Assembly (NCBI RefSeq): GCF_014204915.1
Contig: NZ_JACHMH010000001.1
Location: forward strand, 5,109,501-5,173,500
DNA length: 64,000 bases
Source of the DNA: Crossiella cryophila
Lineage (GTDB): Bacteria; Actinomycetota; Actinomycetes; Mycobacteriales; Pseudonocardiaceae
Reading direction: 5' to 3'
Made by a program: the position numbers and the translations under genes. Shown here in pieces: positions 11,592-20,523 of the stretch (its first letter is position 1; each line of letters starts with the position of its first letter). The notes beneath the pieces were generated by a model. The model was given only the letters and a program-made list of their open reading frames with translations. It was not told where the DNA came from and ran no database searches.

Positions 11592-11783
11592 ATGAGCCCC
11601 AACCACTGCGAGCGGCATGACACCTCACGACGCTGGTGCGCGGGCTGTCGCCGGCAGCGGTCGCGGGCGAGTTTGGCCGCGCCGAAGACCTGGACGGTCA
11701 CGCCGGTCGCCGAGACCAAGGACGACAACGCCACGGCGGCCGCGCTCATCGTCCCCACGACCACCGGCAACACCCCGAACTAG
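11592..11783 (+). CDS. Small hypothetical protein with Cys/His knuckle (63 aa)
   Basis: A 63-codon frame with an N-terminal CERH followed about ten residues later by CAGC, an arrangement that could bind one zinc ion. The next stretch is basic (RRQRSR), and the C-terminal half is rich in Thr and Ala with low complexity. No Shine-Dalgarno sequence is visible; TAGCCT about 8 nt before the ATG could be a -10 box for a leaderless message (inference). The gene ends 8 bp from the convergent ABC permease. It may be a real small zinc-binding protein or a spurious frame. Confidence 0.45.
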   Translation: MSPNHCERHDTSRRWCAGCRRQRSRASLAAPKTWTVTPVAETKDDNATAAALIVPTTTGNTPN

Positions 11784-11791
11784 CCCGCGGG

Positions 11792-12475
11792 TCACCGGAG
11801 GTCGCGGGACTGGAGCAGGGCGTGCGCCAGTAGGGCCAGGGCCAGCAGCCAGCCGAGCAGGACGATCAGCGCGGCTGGGGCGGGCCAGGGGTGCTCGCCC
11901 AGGCCGAGCAGGGACATCGCCGCGCCCGCCGGGAACAGGCGGATGATCCCAGGCTGGGGCAGCAGCAACGGGGCGAACAGCGAGGCCGCGGCGGCCAGCG
12001 GGGCCAGCACGTGGTGGCGCACGATGGATCCGACGAGCAGTCCCCACGCCGCAGGCACCGCCGCCAGCACCAGGCCGGCAGGCAGCACCGAGCACAGGCC
12101 GCCGACCAGCCCCGCCGCCGAGCCGGTCCGGGCCACCAGGACCACCGCGCCGGTGCCCAGGGCGGTGACCATGAGCAGCGTGCCGCCGATCGCCGCGGTG
12201 CACGCGGCGGCGCCCAGTACCGGTCCGCGTCGTCCGAGCAGCATCGCGCGGGCCACCACGCCGTGCCGGTAGGCCAGGGTGAAGCGCACCGCGCCGTAGA
12301 GCGCGGCCAGCACCGCGGTCTGCAGGCACACCAGGGTGACCATGGCGCCTGCCGTCGGCGTGGATTTCCCGGTGAGGCCGGAGATCGCGGTGGTCAGCAC
12401 CGCGTAGACCAGGAAGCCCAGCAGCGTCGGATCCCGGGGCAGGCGCAGGAGTTCCATCCGCAGGGCGGCCTTCAC
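11792..12475 (-). CDS. ABC-2 type transporter permease (lanthipeptide locus)
   Basis: 227 residues with about six hydrophobic segments separated by short loops, typical of ABC-2 permeases for small peptides or drugs. The first cytoplasmic stretch is short (MKAALRMELLRLP) and the last helix ends in a charged tail. It overlaps the stop of the upstream ATPase gene by 4 bp, so the two are translationally coupled and should form one transporter. It is the last gene of the minus-strand lanthipeptide locus. A role in self-protection or export is inferred from context only. Confidence 0.85.
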   Translation of the reverse strand: MKAALRMELLRLPRDPTLLGFLVYAVLTTAISGLTGKSTPTAGAMVTLVCLQTAVLAALYGAVRFTLAYRHGVVARAMLLGRRGPVLGAAACTAAIGGTLLMVTALGTGAVVLVARTGSAAGLVGGLCSVLPAGLVLAAVPAAWGLLVGSIVRHHVLAPLAAAASLFAPLLLPQPGIIRLFPAGAAMSLLGLGEHPWPAPAALIVLLGWLLALALLAHALLQSRDLR

Positions 12476-13191
12476 GCGGGTTCACCGGCGCGGTCGATCA
12501 GGTCGAAGTAGCGTTGCTCCAGCTCGTGCCTGCCGCCGTCGGTGAGTTCGGCCAGGCTGCCCGCGAAGAGCAGGCCGCCCTTGATGATCACCACATCGTC
12601 GATGGTCTGGGCCACCTCGGCGAGCTGGTGACTGGACAGCAGCACGGTGCCACCGCCGTCGGCGAACTCGCGCAGGAACCGGCGCAGCCAGCGGATGCCG
12701 TCCGGATCCAGGCCGTTGGCCGGTTCGTCGAGCACCAGCAGCTCCGGATCGCCGACCAGCGCGGTGGCCAGGCCCAGCCGCTGGGTCATCCCGGCGGAGT
12801 ACCTGCCGACCCTGCGGTTGGCGGCCGCGCGCAGGCCGACCTCCGCCAGCAGCCGTTCGACCCGCTGCCGGGACGCGCCCGCGGCCGCCGCGCAGATCCG
12901 CAGGTGCCCGCGGCCGCTGATCCCCGGCTCGAACCCGACCCCGTCCAGATGCGCGCCCACCCGTCTGGCGGGAGTGGACAGCTCGCCGTAGGGCCTGCCG
13001 AACACGGTCGCCGACCCCGCGGTCGGCCGCAGCAGCCCGAGCAGCCCGCGCAACGCGGTGCTCTTGCCCGCGCCGTTGGGCCCCAGCAGACCGAGGATCC
13101 GGCCCTGGCCGACGGTGAAACTCAACTCCCGCACGGCCACCACCTCGCGGTAGACCTTGCCGAACCCGCTGAACCGCACAACTGGCGGCAT
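12472..13191 (-). CDS. ABC transporter ATP-binding protein
   Basis: 239 residues. Walker A is GPNGAGKST near residue 40, the signature region reads RYSAGMTQRL (a degenerate LSGGQ common in drug and bacteriocin exporters), and Walker B is LLVLDEPANGLDPDG. The start at ATG 13191 has AAGGAG 9 nt upstream; the reading frame continues further upstream but without a better start. It is coupled by overlap to the permease ending at 11792. This pair resembles lantibiotic immunity transporters of the LanF/LanE kind (family knowledge). That it protects against the peptide made here is inference. Confidence 0.9.
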   Translation of the reverse strand: MPPVVRFSGFGKVYREVVAVRELSFTVGQGRILGLLGPNGAGKSTALRGLLGLLRPTAGSATVFGRPYGELSTPARRVGAHLDGVGFEPGISGRGHLRICAAAAGASRQRVERLLAEVGLRAAANRRVGRYSAGMTQRLGLATALVGDPELLVLDEPANGLDPDGIRWLRRFLREFADGGGTVLLSSHQLAEVAQTIDDVVIIKGGLLFAGSLAELTDGGRHELEQRYFDLIDRAGEPA

Positions 13192-13220
13192 TCGCCCAAC
13201 TCCTTCGCCTGGGGACCTGA

Positions 13221-14035
13221 TCACGCGCTGGCCTTCGCCGGCGCCGAACCCGACCGCAGCCGGGTCATCCGCCGCAGCAGGGGCGGCGCGCAGACCGCGC
13301 CCAGCACGGTCCAGGCGCCCAGCACCAGCCCCACCACGACCAGCCGCCCCGGCGCCGGTCCGGGGGTGAACGCGAGCCGGATCCCCTCCGCCAGCCAGGA
13401 CAACGGGAACACCGCGCCGACGATCCGCAGCGGCCCCGGCAGCGAGTCGACGGGGAAGAAGAACCCCGACAGCGGGATCAGACCCAGCAGGAACAACCCC
13501 ACCACGGCGACCAGCCGCGGATCCGGGGCCAGCGCACCGCCGATCGCACCAAGGCCGGACATCGCCAGCACCCCCAGCAGCAGCACCCAGGCCAGGGTCG
13601 CCCAGCCTGCCGGTCCCGCGGGCAGACCGGTGCCCGAGACGACCGTCCCGATCACGAGCAGCGCGATCACGTAGGCGATGGTGAGCACGCCGATCACGGC
13701 GAGCTTGCCGAGCAGGTAGCTCTGCACCCCGCCGGGCACCCCGCGCAGGCGCAGCAGCGCGCCGTCCTCGCGGTCGGTGGCCAGCCACTGCATCAGTCCC
13801 AGCAGGCTCGTGCTGACCACGCTGAGCGCCAGACCACCCGCCAGCAGCAGCTCGGCGTACCGGGCCGGCGTGCCGGGAATGACGTCCTGGCCGAGCATCA
13901 GCAGCAGCACGGCCATCATCACCGGTACGAAGGCGTGCCCGGCGCGTTCCCGGCGACCGCGCAACTGGAGTTTCAGTTCGACCACGGCCCGCAGCCGGGC
14001 CGCCCGGAGTGTGTTCGCACGCTGGGACAACGGGA

Positions 14036-14039
<4 letters not shown>
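13221..14039 (-). CDS. ABC-2 type transporter permease
   Basis: 272 residues with about six transmembrane segments and an arginine-rich N-terminus (AARLRAVVELKLQLRGRRER). It has the GFFFPVDSLPG-type loop and PLSWLAEGIR segment seen in ABC-2 permeases partnered with drug-resistance ATPases. Its start overlaps the stop of the upstream ATPase by 4 bp. It forms the first of two ABC-2 pairs at the end of the lanthipeptide locus. Confidence 0.88.
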
Positions 14040-14873
<834 letters not shown>

Positions 14874-14887
<14 letters not shown>

Positions 14888-15758
14888 TGTGGACTCCTTC
14901 CAGTGTGTCCGCGACCAGGCCGACGTAGTTCCGCACCGCACCGGTGTGCCAGCCGACGTAGCCGACGAAGTCGTGCAGGTGCAGCACGATGCGCAGCACC
15001 GCCATCCGGCGCACCCGCTCGTCCAGCTCGGTGCCGTAGCCCTCGGCCAGCGCCGCGATCAGCTCCGGCCAGCCGGGGCCGGGGAAGGCGTGGCTGAGTT
15101 CGAGGAGTTCGCCCAGCAACCAGCCGAGGTCGAAGGCAGCGGGGGCGGCGCCGAGGTCGTCGCCGATCAACAGCTGGACCCGTTGTCCCGGCACGATCGC
15201 GGCCAGTCCTGGCGCGCCGTGCACGAGCACCGGGTCCGGGTCGGCGGCGAGGTCGGCGCACCAGCCCAGCAGCCGGGCCCAGGCCGGGATGCCCAGGCCC
15301 TGGCAGAGGGTGGCCGCCGCCAGCCGGGTCGCCTCGGTGCGGCCGCCCACCCGCAGGAAGGCGGTGAGCCGGGCGTGCGCCGGTGGTGGGACACCGACCG
15401 ACGGCGGTGCGCCGCGGTGTGCCAGCGCCAGCAGGCGACCGGTTTCCCGGACCGCCCCGACCAGTCCGGCGCGGTCCGGAGCCGCGCCGGCGAGCAGGAG
15501 GTCCGCCGCGGTGCGCCAGTGCTCGATCGGGTACACGGTCCCGGCGGGGGAGGGGCGGCCGGGGACCAGCCCGCCGCCTGGCGTCGCCACCCGCGCGAGC
15601 CAGGCGCGCAGGGTGGCGTCGGGCGCCCGGAACGGGATCCGCCGGTCCGGACCCGGACTGCGCAACAGTTCGTAGCCGCCGTCCAGGCCGGTGCGCACCA
15701 GTTGCCGCTGCCAGCGCGTGCCGTACTCGGGCACGACCACGGTGTGCCGCCGGGTCAT
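14874..15758 (-). CDS. Degenerate aminoglycoside-phosphotransferase-like protein (LanX candidate)
   Basis: 294 residues. The C-terminal half keeps the outline of the APH/choline-kinase fold: VLVHG, then about 15 residues later LLIGDDLGAAPAAFDLGWLLGEL, recalling the HGDxxxxN loop and the LIDWxxAxxGPxAFDLA segment. The catalytic Asp of the first motif is missing (HGAPGLA), and the metal-binding Asp region is shifted to GDD, so it is probably not an active kinase. Class V lanthipeptide loci encode a third modification protein, LanX, alongside LanK and LanY, and this is the best candidate by position and by elimination (inference). It overlaps the LanD-like gene by 4 bp and the next ATPase gene by 14 bp. 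It could instead be an independent resistance-type phosphotransferase. Confidence 0.6.
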
Positions 15759-16327
15759 CGGGCGGCACCGGCGTGCAGCGCGCTCAGTTCGGTCAGCACC
15801 ACCGGCAGATCGGCGCAGACCCAGGCGTCCTGGCGGCCGGTGGTGCGGCTGAGGCCGGGCTGGGGCGGCACCACCACCACGTTGTCCCGTTGCCGCAGGG
15901 CCTCCTGGTGGCCGCGGTAGGCGGCGCTGTCCGCACCGCCCGGCGGCAGCGAGGGAGCCACCGCGATCGGCGCGGTGGCGCACTGGGCGGCCAGCAGCGC
16001 GGGGGAGTCGGCCAGGCCGAGGGCGAGGCGGGCGGTGAAGTGCAGGGTCGCCGGGTAGACGACGATCGCCTCGGCCCATTCGGCCAGTTCCACGTGCAGG
16101 GCCGACCGGCTCGGTTCGTCCGGCCAGCCATCGGTCAGCACCGGCCGCGCGGAGAAACCGGCGAGCGCCTCGCGGGTGACGAAGCGCTGGGCGGTACGGG
16201 TGAGCACCACCCGGGTGTCCAGGGCAGGATGGGTCAGCTGCAGCCAGTTGAGCCAGAACGGCAGGAACGCCGCGCTCGCCGCGCCGGTGCCCACGAACAG
16301 CAGCCGGTCGAACCCCGGTGCGCTCAT
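15755..16327 (-). CDS. LanD-like flavoprotein (HFCD family, peptidyl-cysteine decarboxylase)
   Basis: 190 residues. The N-terminal strand-loop LLFVGTGAASAAF fits FMN binding by Dfp/EpiD-type flavoproteins. LHVELAEWAEAIVVYPAT carries the family active-site histidine followed by the strand before the PASANT loop, here altered to PATLHF. ALGLADSPALL also matches. The PxMNxxMW substrate clamp is replaced by PSLPPGG. HFCD proteins in RiPP pathways oxidatively decarboxylate a C-terminal Cys to give AviCys or AviMeCys rings; the precursor at 19261-19485 ends in Cys, a fitting substrate. It is coupled by 4-bp overlaps to the reductase upstream and to the kinase-like gene downstream. Confidence 0.82.
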   Translation of the reverse strand: MSAPGFDRLLFVGTGAASAAFLPFWLNWLQLTHPALDTRVVLTRTAQRFVTREALAGFSARPVLTDGWPDEPSRSALHVELAEWAEAIVVYPATLHFTARLALGLADSPALLAAQCATAPIAVAPSLPPGGADSAAYRGHQEALRQRDNVVVVPPQPGLSRTTGRQDAWVCADLPVVLTELSALHAGAAR

Positions 16328-17286
16328 CCGGTCACCGCCTCGGTGATCTCGGCCAGCTCCCGCACCGCCACCGCCGGTCCCTCGGCGAGTCCGACGCCGC
16401 TGAGGTTGAGCACGATCTCGCGCACCCCGGCCGCCCGGTAGGCGGCCAGCCCGGCGAGGACCTGGTCCAGATCACCGGTGAGGAAGACCCCGGCGTCCAC
16501 CAGGGCCCGCGCGCCCGCCGCCGGATCGGTGGGATCGACCGGGATTCCCGCGCGGTGCAGCATGTCGGTGTAGTGCGGCGCGGTCAGATGTCCACTGGCG
16601 ACCCTGGTGGCCAGCTCGACCGGATCCCGGCCGGGACGGCGCAGCGCGACGTGCACCACCGCGGTCAGCTCGGGCATCGGCCTGCCTGCCGACGCGGCCC
16701 CCTCGGCGAGGGCGGGAGCGATGGCCTCCCGCAGGTACGCCGGCGGGGTGAGCCAGGTGAGGGCGACATCGGCGAGTTCCCCGGCCAGCCGGGCCATCCG
16801 CGGCCGCAGCACGCCGGCGCCGAGTTCCACCGGCGGGTGCGGCAGGTCGGTCAGCCGGGCCTCCAGCGGGAAGTACTCCGCGCCCGCGTCGGTCTCCACC
16901 CCGTCCAGCAGCGCCCGGAAGGCGATGAGGTACTCCCGGACCGCGGTGAGCTGACTGCGGTACGGATGGCCGAGCACGGCGCGCTGGAAACCGGTGGCGC
17001 CGGGGCCGATCCCGGCGACGAAGGGATGCCCGGTGATCCGGGCCAGCGAGCGAGCCTGCACCACGGCCTCCATCGGGTTGCGCAACGGCATCAGCGACAC
17101 ACAGGTGCCCACCGGGATGCGCAGGCCGAGACCGGCGGTGTGCGCGAACACCTGGTGCGCCTCCAGCCCGAGCAGCTGACCGCTCCACAGCCGGTGCAGC
17201 GCGCTGCCCTGCACCAGGGCCGCCACCGGGACGAGCTGTTCGGCTCGGGCGGGCAGGAACGGGATGAGGGCCGAATAGCGGGTCAT
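16324..17286 (-). CDS. F420-dependent LLM-class oxidoreductase (LanJ-like)
   Basis: 320 residues of a TIM-barrel flavin/F420-dependent oxidoreductase. Visible landmarks are LGLRIPVGTCVSLMPLRNPM, then ARITGHPFVAGIGPGATGF (the conserved GxGxG-type loop), and a C-terminal YRAAGVREIVLNLSG. In class V lanthipeptide loci an F420H2-dependent reductase of this family (LanJ) reduces dehydroalanine to D-alanine. The location between exporter and LanD-like gene, with ATGA overlaps on both sides, supports that role here. The alanine-rich core of the large precursor is encoded Ala rather than Ser, so the actual sites of reduction would be among its Ser or Thr residues. Confidence 0.82.
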   Translation of the reverse strand: MTRYSALIPFLPARAEQLVPVAALVQGSALHRLWSGQLLGLEAHQVFAHTAGLGLRIPVGTCVSLMPLRNPMEAVVQARSLARITGHPFVAGIGPGATGFQRAVLGHPYRSQLTAVREYLIAFRALLDGVETDAGAEYFPLEARLTDLPHPPVELGAGVLRPRMARLAGELADVALTWLTPPAYLREAIAPALAEGAASAGRPMPELTAVVHVALRRPGRDPVELATRVASGHLTAPHYTDMLHRAGIPVDPTDPAAGARALVDAGVFLTGDLDQVLAGLAAYRAAGVREIVLNLSGVGLAEGPAVAVRELAEITEAVTG

Positions 17287-19022
17287 CGCGGCGCCACCGC
17301 CTGGGCCGCGAGCAGGTCCCGGTAGACCGGGCTGTCCAGCAGCACCTGCTCGTGGCTGCCGCTGGCCTGGACCCGCCCGTCGGCGAGCAGGATCACCTTG
17401 CCGGCCTGGCGCACCGTGGAGAGCCGGTGCGCGACCACCAGCACCGCCCGGTCGGCGGCCAGGGTGTCGATGGTGGTGCGCAGCAGGTCCTCGTTGCCGC
17501 TGTCCAGCTGGGAGGTGGGTTCGTCCAGCAGCACGATCTCCGCGCTGCTCAGGCTGACCCTGGCCAGGGCGAGCCGTTGCCGTTGCCCGCCGGAGAGGTC
17601 GACCTCCCCGCCGAGCACGGTGTCCAGGCCCTCGGGCAGCGCCCGCACGGCCGCGGTGAGCGCCACCTGGTCCAGGGCGTGCCACAGCTGGTGTTCGGGC
17701 ACCTCGGCGGCGTGGCCGACGGTGAGGTTGGCCCGCACCGAGTCGGCGAGCAGGGTGAATTCCTGGTCCAGGTAGGCGATCCGGCCGCGCAGTTCGGCCA
17801 GCGGCCACTCGCGGCTGTCCCGCCCGAGGATCTCCACCGTGCCGGTGTCGGGCCGCAGGAAGCGTTCGATCAGCGCGAGGGTGGTGGTCTTGCCCGCGCC
17901 GGAGACCCCGAGCAGCGCGGTCAGCCCGCGACGCGGGATGTCCAGGTCCACCTCGTGCAGCACCGGTCGCCGGTCGTGGGCGAACCCGACCGCGCGGAAC
18001 CGCACCGCGGGGGCCTCGGCAGGCAATGGCACGGGGGCCTGCGGCGGATCCTCGGCGTCCTCAGTGGACAGTGCGAGGATCTCGTCGAAGCGGCCCCTGG
18101 CCGCCAGACCGGCCTGCACCTGGCCCGCGCCCATCGAGATCATCATGATCGGCGCCACCAGTTGCAGCAGGCACAGCAGGAACGCGACCAGGTCGGCCAC
18201 CGCCAGTGCCCCCGCCGCGTACCGCGCGCCGCCGGTGACCACCACCGCGACCAGCCCGATCTGCTGCCCCAGCCCCAGCACCGGGCTCATCAGCGCTTCC
18301 AACCGGATGGTGCCCAGCGCCGCGGTCGAGGTGTGCTGGGAGGCCTGGGCCAGCCGGGTGGACAGCCGGGCCTCCGCCTGGCACGCCTTCACCATGGGCA
18401 GGGCGTCCAGCACGGTGCTGAACCGGTGCGCGAGCAGGCCGAGCGCGCCCTGGTAACGGGTGTGCGCCCGGCGCAGGCCGCGCACGACCAGACCGATGAT
18501 CACCCCGGCGACCAGGAAACCGCCGAGTGCGGCCACCAGCAGCACCGGGTCCAGCCAGGCCATCACCGCCAGCGTGCCCGCCGCGGTGACCACGGCGGTG
18601 GGCAACTGCACCACGCCCAGATCGGCGATCGTGCGCAGCTGCGCGCTGTCCGCGGTGACCCGGGACAGCAGATCCCCCGAACCGTGCCCGCGCACCGTGC
18701 GCAGCGGCAACCGCAGCACGTGCGCCATGATCCGGCTGCGCAACCGGTGCACCATCCGCTCGCCCAGCCGGGCCAGCAGATAGCCGGAACCGGCGGCCGC
18801 GCCCGCCCCGCCCAGCGCCGCCACCGACATCGCGATCGCCCGCCAGAGCAGGTCCTGCCGGGCCTGGACCGCGACGATCAGCCCGGAGACCAGTAATGGC
18901 AACGCCAGGGTGCCCGCGGTGGCGACCAGGGAGAGCAGCAGGATCACGACCAGCCTGCTCCGGCGGCCGTCGGTGAGTTCGCGCAGGATGCGCAACGGCT
19001 GATGCCCTGCCGTCACCGGCAT
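17283..19022 (-). CDS. ABC exporter with fused membrane and ATPase domains (LanT-like)
   Basis: 579 residues: about six transmembrane helices (20-300), then an ATPase domain with Walker A GVSGAGKTT near 365, Q-loop AYLDQEF, signature LSGGQRQRLALAR, Walker B IVLLDEPTSQLDS and H-loop VAHRLS. There is no N-terminal C39 peptidase domain, so this exporter cannot cut the leader; that task probably falls to the M16 pair at 21693-24172. AAGGAAG lies 6 nt before the ATG. A strong hairpin (19045-19075) lies just upstream between it and the precursor genes. Expected role: export of the mature or leader-bearing lanthipeptide. Confidence 0.92.
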   Translation of the reverse strand: MPVTAGHQPLRILRELTDGRRSRLVVILLLSLVATAGTLALPLLVSGLIVAVQARQDLLWRAIAMSVAALGGAGAAAGSGYLLARLGERMVHRLRSRIMAHVLRLPLRTVRGHGSGDLLSRVTADSAQLRTIADLGVVQLPTAVVTAAGTLAVMAWLDPVLLVAALGGFLVAGVIIGLVVRGLRRAHTRYQGALGLLAHRFSTVLDALPMVKACQAEARLSTRLAQASQHTSTAALGTIRLEALMSPVLGLGQQIGLVAVVVTGGARYAAGALAVADLVAFLLCLLQLVAPIMMISMGAGQVQAGLAARGRFDEILALSTEDAEDPPQAPVPLPAEAPAVRFRAVGFAHDRRPVLHEVDLDIPRRGLTALLGVSGAGKTTTLALIERFLRPDTGTVEILGRDSREWPLAELRGRIAYLDQEFTLLADSVRANLTVGHAAEVPEHQLWHALDQVALTAAVRALPEGLDTVLGGEVDLSGGQRQRLALARVSLSSAEIVLLDEPTSQLDSGNEDLLRTTIDTLAADRAVLVVAHRLSTVRQAGKVILLADGRVQASGSHEQVLLDSPVYRDLLAAQAVAPR

Positions 19023-19044
19023 GATTCTTCCTTTCCAGCAAGGA

Positions 19045-19075
19045 CATGGGGCGCCCGCGGTGCGAGCGCCCCATG
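19045..19075 (-). terminator. Stem-loop between precursor genes and exporter
   Basis: A perfect 10-bp inverted repeat (CATGGGGCGC / GCGCCCCATG) with an 11-nt loop starts 4 nt after the stop of the small precursor gene and ends 23 nt before the exporter start. RiPP operons often have such a hairpin after the precursor genes. It slows transcription or protects the 3' end, giving more precursor than enzyme message. It lacks a U-tract, so it is probably a partial terminator or processing site. That role is inference. Confidence 0.65.
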
Positions 19076-19078
19076 CGA

Positions 19079-19234
19079 TCAGCTGAGAATGTCCTTGGAG
19101 ACCTGGTATGAGATGGCGAAGCTGGCCAGGAAGCAGGCCGGACTGGTGGCCGGGGCCTCGGTCAGCGCCGCGACGTCCAGCTCCGCGACATCGACGTAGG
19201 TGGCGTAGCCCGCCACCATTTCCTCAATAGCCAT
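19079..19234 (-). CDS. Class V lanthipeptide precursor 2 (51 aa, single Cys)
   Basis: 51 residues, ATG start with AGAGAGGA upstream. The leader shares with the neighbouring precursor the pattern EMxxGYxxYVDVxELxV and the boundary TEAPATSPxCF. If the core begins after TEAPA it is 22 residues, starting TSPACF. It contains one Cys (34) and no C-terminal Cys, so at most one lanthionine ring is possible and no AviCys can form. The core tail (AISYQVSKDILS) is unusually ordinary for a lanthipeptide. Options: second component of a two-peptide product, a one-ring lanthipeptide, or a decaying duplicate. The well-kept leader and ribosome site argue that it is still expressed. Confidence 0.8.
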   Translation of the reverse strand: MAIEEMVAGYATYVDVAELDVAALTEAPATSPACFLASFAISYQVSKDILS

Positions 19235-19260
19235 GGTGTTCCTCTCTCTTCTCGGGATGG

Positions 19261-19485
19261 TCAGCAGCCGGCCTTGACCGAGGCTGCTGTGCCCGCGCCG
19301 GCGGCCGCGCCCGCACCGGCCACACACCAGGGACTGCTGGTGGCGGCCAGGCAGGCCACGCTGCTGGTGGCGGCGGCGAAGCAGACCGGCGTGGTGGCAG
19401 GCGCCTCGGTGGTCGCCACCACGTTCAGCTCCTCGACGTCGACGTAGCTGCCGAAGCCGGACATCATTTCCTTGGTGTTGATCAA
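19261..19485 (-). CDS. Class V lanthipeptide precursor 1 (74 aa, C-terminal Cys)
   Basis: 74 residues, apparently from a TTG start with AAGGAG 9 nt upstream; the next in-frame ATG would cut into the conserved leader. Leader: EMMSGFGSYVDVEELNV, ending TEAPAT. Core from about residue 31: TTPVCF, then two related blocks ATSSVAC and ATSSPWC, an Ala/Gly-rich spacer, and a tail ending SVKAGC. Cysteines are at 35, 45, 54 and 74, with ten Ser/Thr in the core as ring partners. The last Ser and the final Cys are separated by four residues, the spacing known for the AviMeCys ring of thioviridamide-type peptides and consistent with the LanD-like enzyme. TTPVC at the core start resembles N-terminal ring segments of other class V peptides. 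Confidence 0.88.
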   Translation of the reverse strand: MINTKEMMSGFGSYVDVEELNVVATTEAPATTPVCFAAATSSVACLAATSSPWCVAGAGAAAGAGTAASVKAGC

Positions 19486-19581
19486 GATCTTTCTCTCCTT
19501 GGTTTCCGGTTGCCGGGATCAGGACAGGGCAGACAGCGAGGGCAGTTGTCTGCCCAGCGGGGATCCCGGCGGGCCCGGGGT

Positions 19582-20523
19582 TCAGGGCAGGTTGCGGGCG
19601 GGGTCGCGCGGGTCGATCCGGGCCTGGCGAAACGCCTGGCACACGGCCGATTCCGGGGATTCGCCGTCCTGCGCGGCGGCCAGCAGCGCGGTGGCCAGCA
19701 CATGCGCGCGGTGCTGGCCGAAGCTCAGCCCGCGCATGCCGGGGTGGGTGTCCACGGGTTCCCACGCGGTGGCCACCCCGGCGCCGAGGGCGCTGGCGAA
19801 CATCGACACGTCCGCGCCGAGGCCGGGATGCCCGCGCACCGCCGTGGCGATCAGGTCCGCGGCCTGCCAGTCGCCCTCGCCGAGGTAGACGACCAGTCCG
19901 TCCCGGCGCGGGAAGGCGGCCTGGTCGGAGATCACCTTGGCCCGGTAGGCGATATCGCCGGCGTGCAGGGTGTTCAGCACGATCGACCAGATCTCTGGCG
20001 TGCTCTCGGCCGAGCGCAGGTGCAGGTAGACCCGCAGCAGCGGGCCGGAGGTGACCGGCGGGCGGCTGCCGTCGACGAGGAAGAAGCCGGGGGACACCGC
20101 GGGCCTGGCCGGGTCACAGCGCAGGACCAGTGGGCTGTCAGGGATGTGCTCGAAGTCCGCGCCGATCACGTTGGCGGGCAACCAGACCCGGACACCGTCC
20201 CGGCGCACCAGCACCCGTTCGGTCGCCGGGTCGAGGTCCAGGAAGGTGACGCTCACCGGCGTTTCGCGATGCGGCACGGCTGCGGCCAGCCGCTGCTCGA
20301 AGCCGCGGTCCCGCCGGGAACGGGGCGATCCGGCGTGCGGCAGCGCCCAGCCCACGTGCAGCACCTCGTAGCAGGCCAGCGCGAGTGCGCGGGCGAGGTC
20401 CTTGCCGGTGTCGGCGTGCAGTTCCCGTGCGCCGAGCACGGCGAAGTGCTCCTCGGCGTCGATCCTGATCCCGGCCAGTGCCGCCACCAACCGGTCGGCC
20501 AGCTCCACGTTCCGCACCGTCAT
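19582..20523 (-). CDS. HopA1-domain protein (LanY-like lyase candidate)
   Basis: 313 residues, named from the type III effector HopA1-like domain in its C-terminal two thirds. Visible landmarks are LRVYLHLRSAEST, DIAYRAKVISDQAAFPRRDGLVVYLGEGDW, and FASALGAGVATAWEPVDTHPGMRGLSFGQHRAH. In class V (lexapeptide-type) systems the HopA1-domain protein LanY works with the kinase LanK in dehydrating Ser/Thr, presumably as the phosphate-eliminating lyase. HopA1 proteins resemble OspF-like phosphothreonine lyases in this proposed role. Its ATG overlaps the stop of the kinase gene by 4 bp, supporting a stoichiometric complex. The precursor genes follow after a gap of about 96 bp. Confidence 0.85.
   Translation of the reverse strand: MTVRNVELADRLVAALAGIRIDAEEHFAVLGARELHADTGKDLARALALACYEVLHVGWALPHAGSPRSRRDRGFEQRLAAAVPHRETPVSVTFLDLDPATERVLVRRDGVRVWLPANVIGADFEHIPDSPLVLRCDPARPAVSPGFFLVDGSRPPVTSGPLLRVYLHLRSAESTPEIWSIVLNTLHAGDIAYRAKVISDQAAFPRRDGLVVYLGEGDWQAADLIATAVRGHPGLGADVSMFASALGAGVATAWEPVDTHPGMRGLSFGQHRAHVLATALLAAAQDGESPESAVCQAFRQARIDPRDPARNLP

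Noticed and set aside
12514-13674. A 386-residue plus-strand open frame within the ABC transporter genes
   Set aside because: It is a shadow of the ATPase and permease genes; no recognisable protein features. The minus strand carries all Walker and signature motifs.
17283-19022. C39 peptidase domain on the lanthipeptide exporter
   Set aside because: The protein begins about 20 residues before its first transmembrane helix, and no Cys/His peptidase motif is present.
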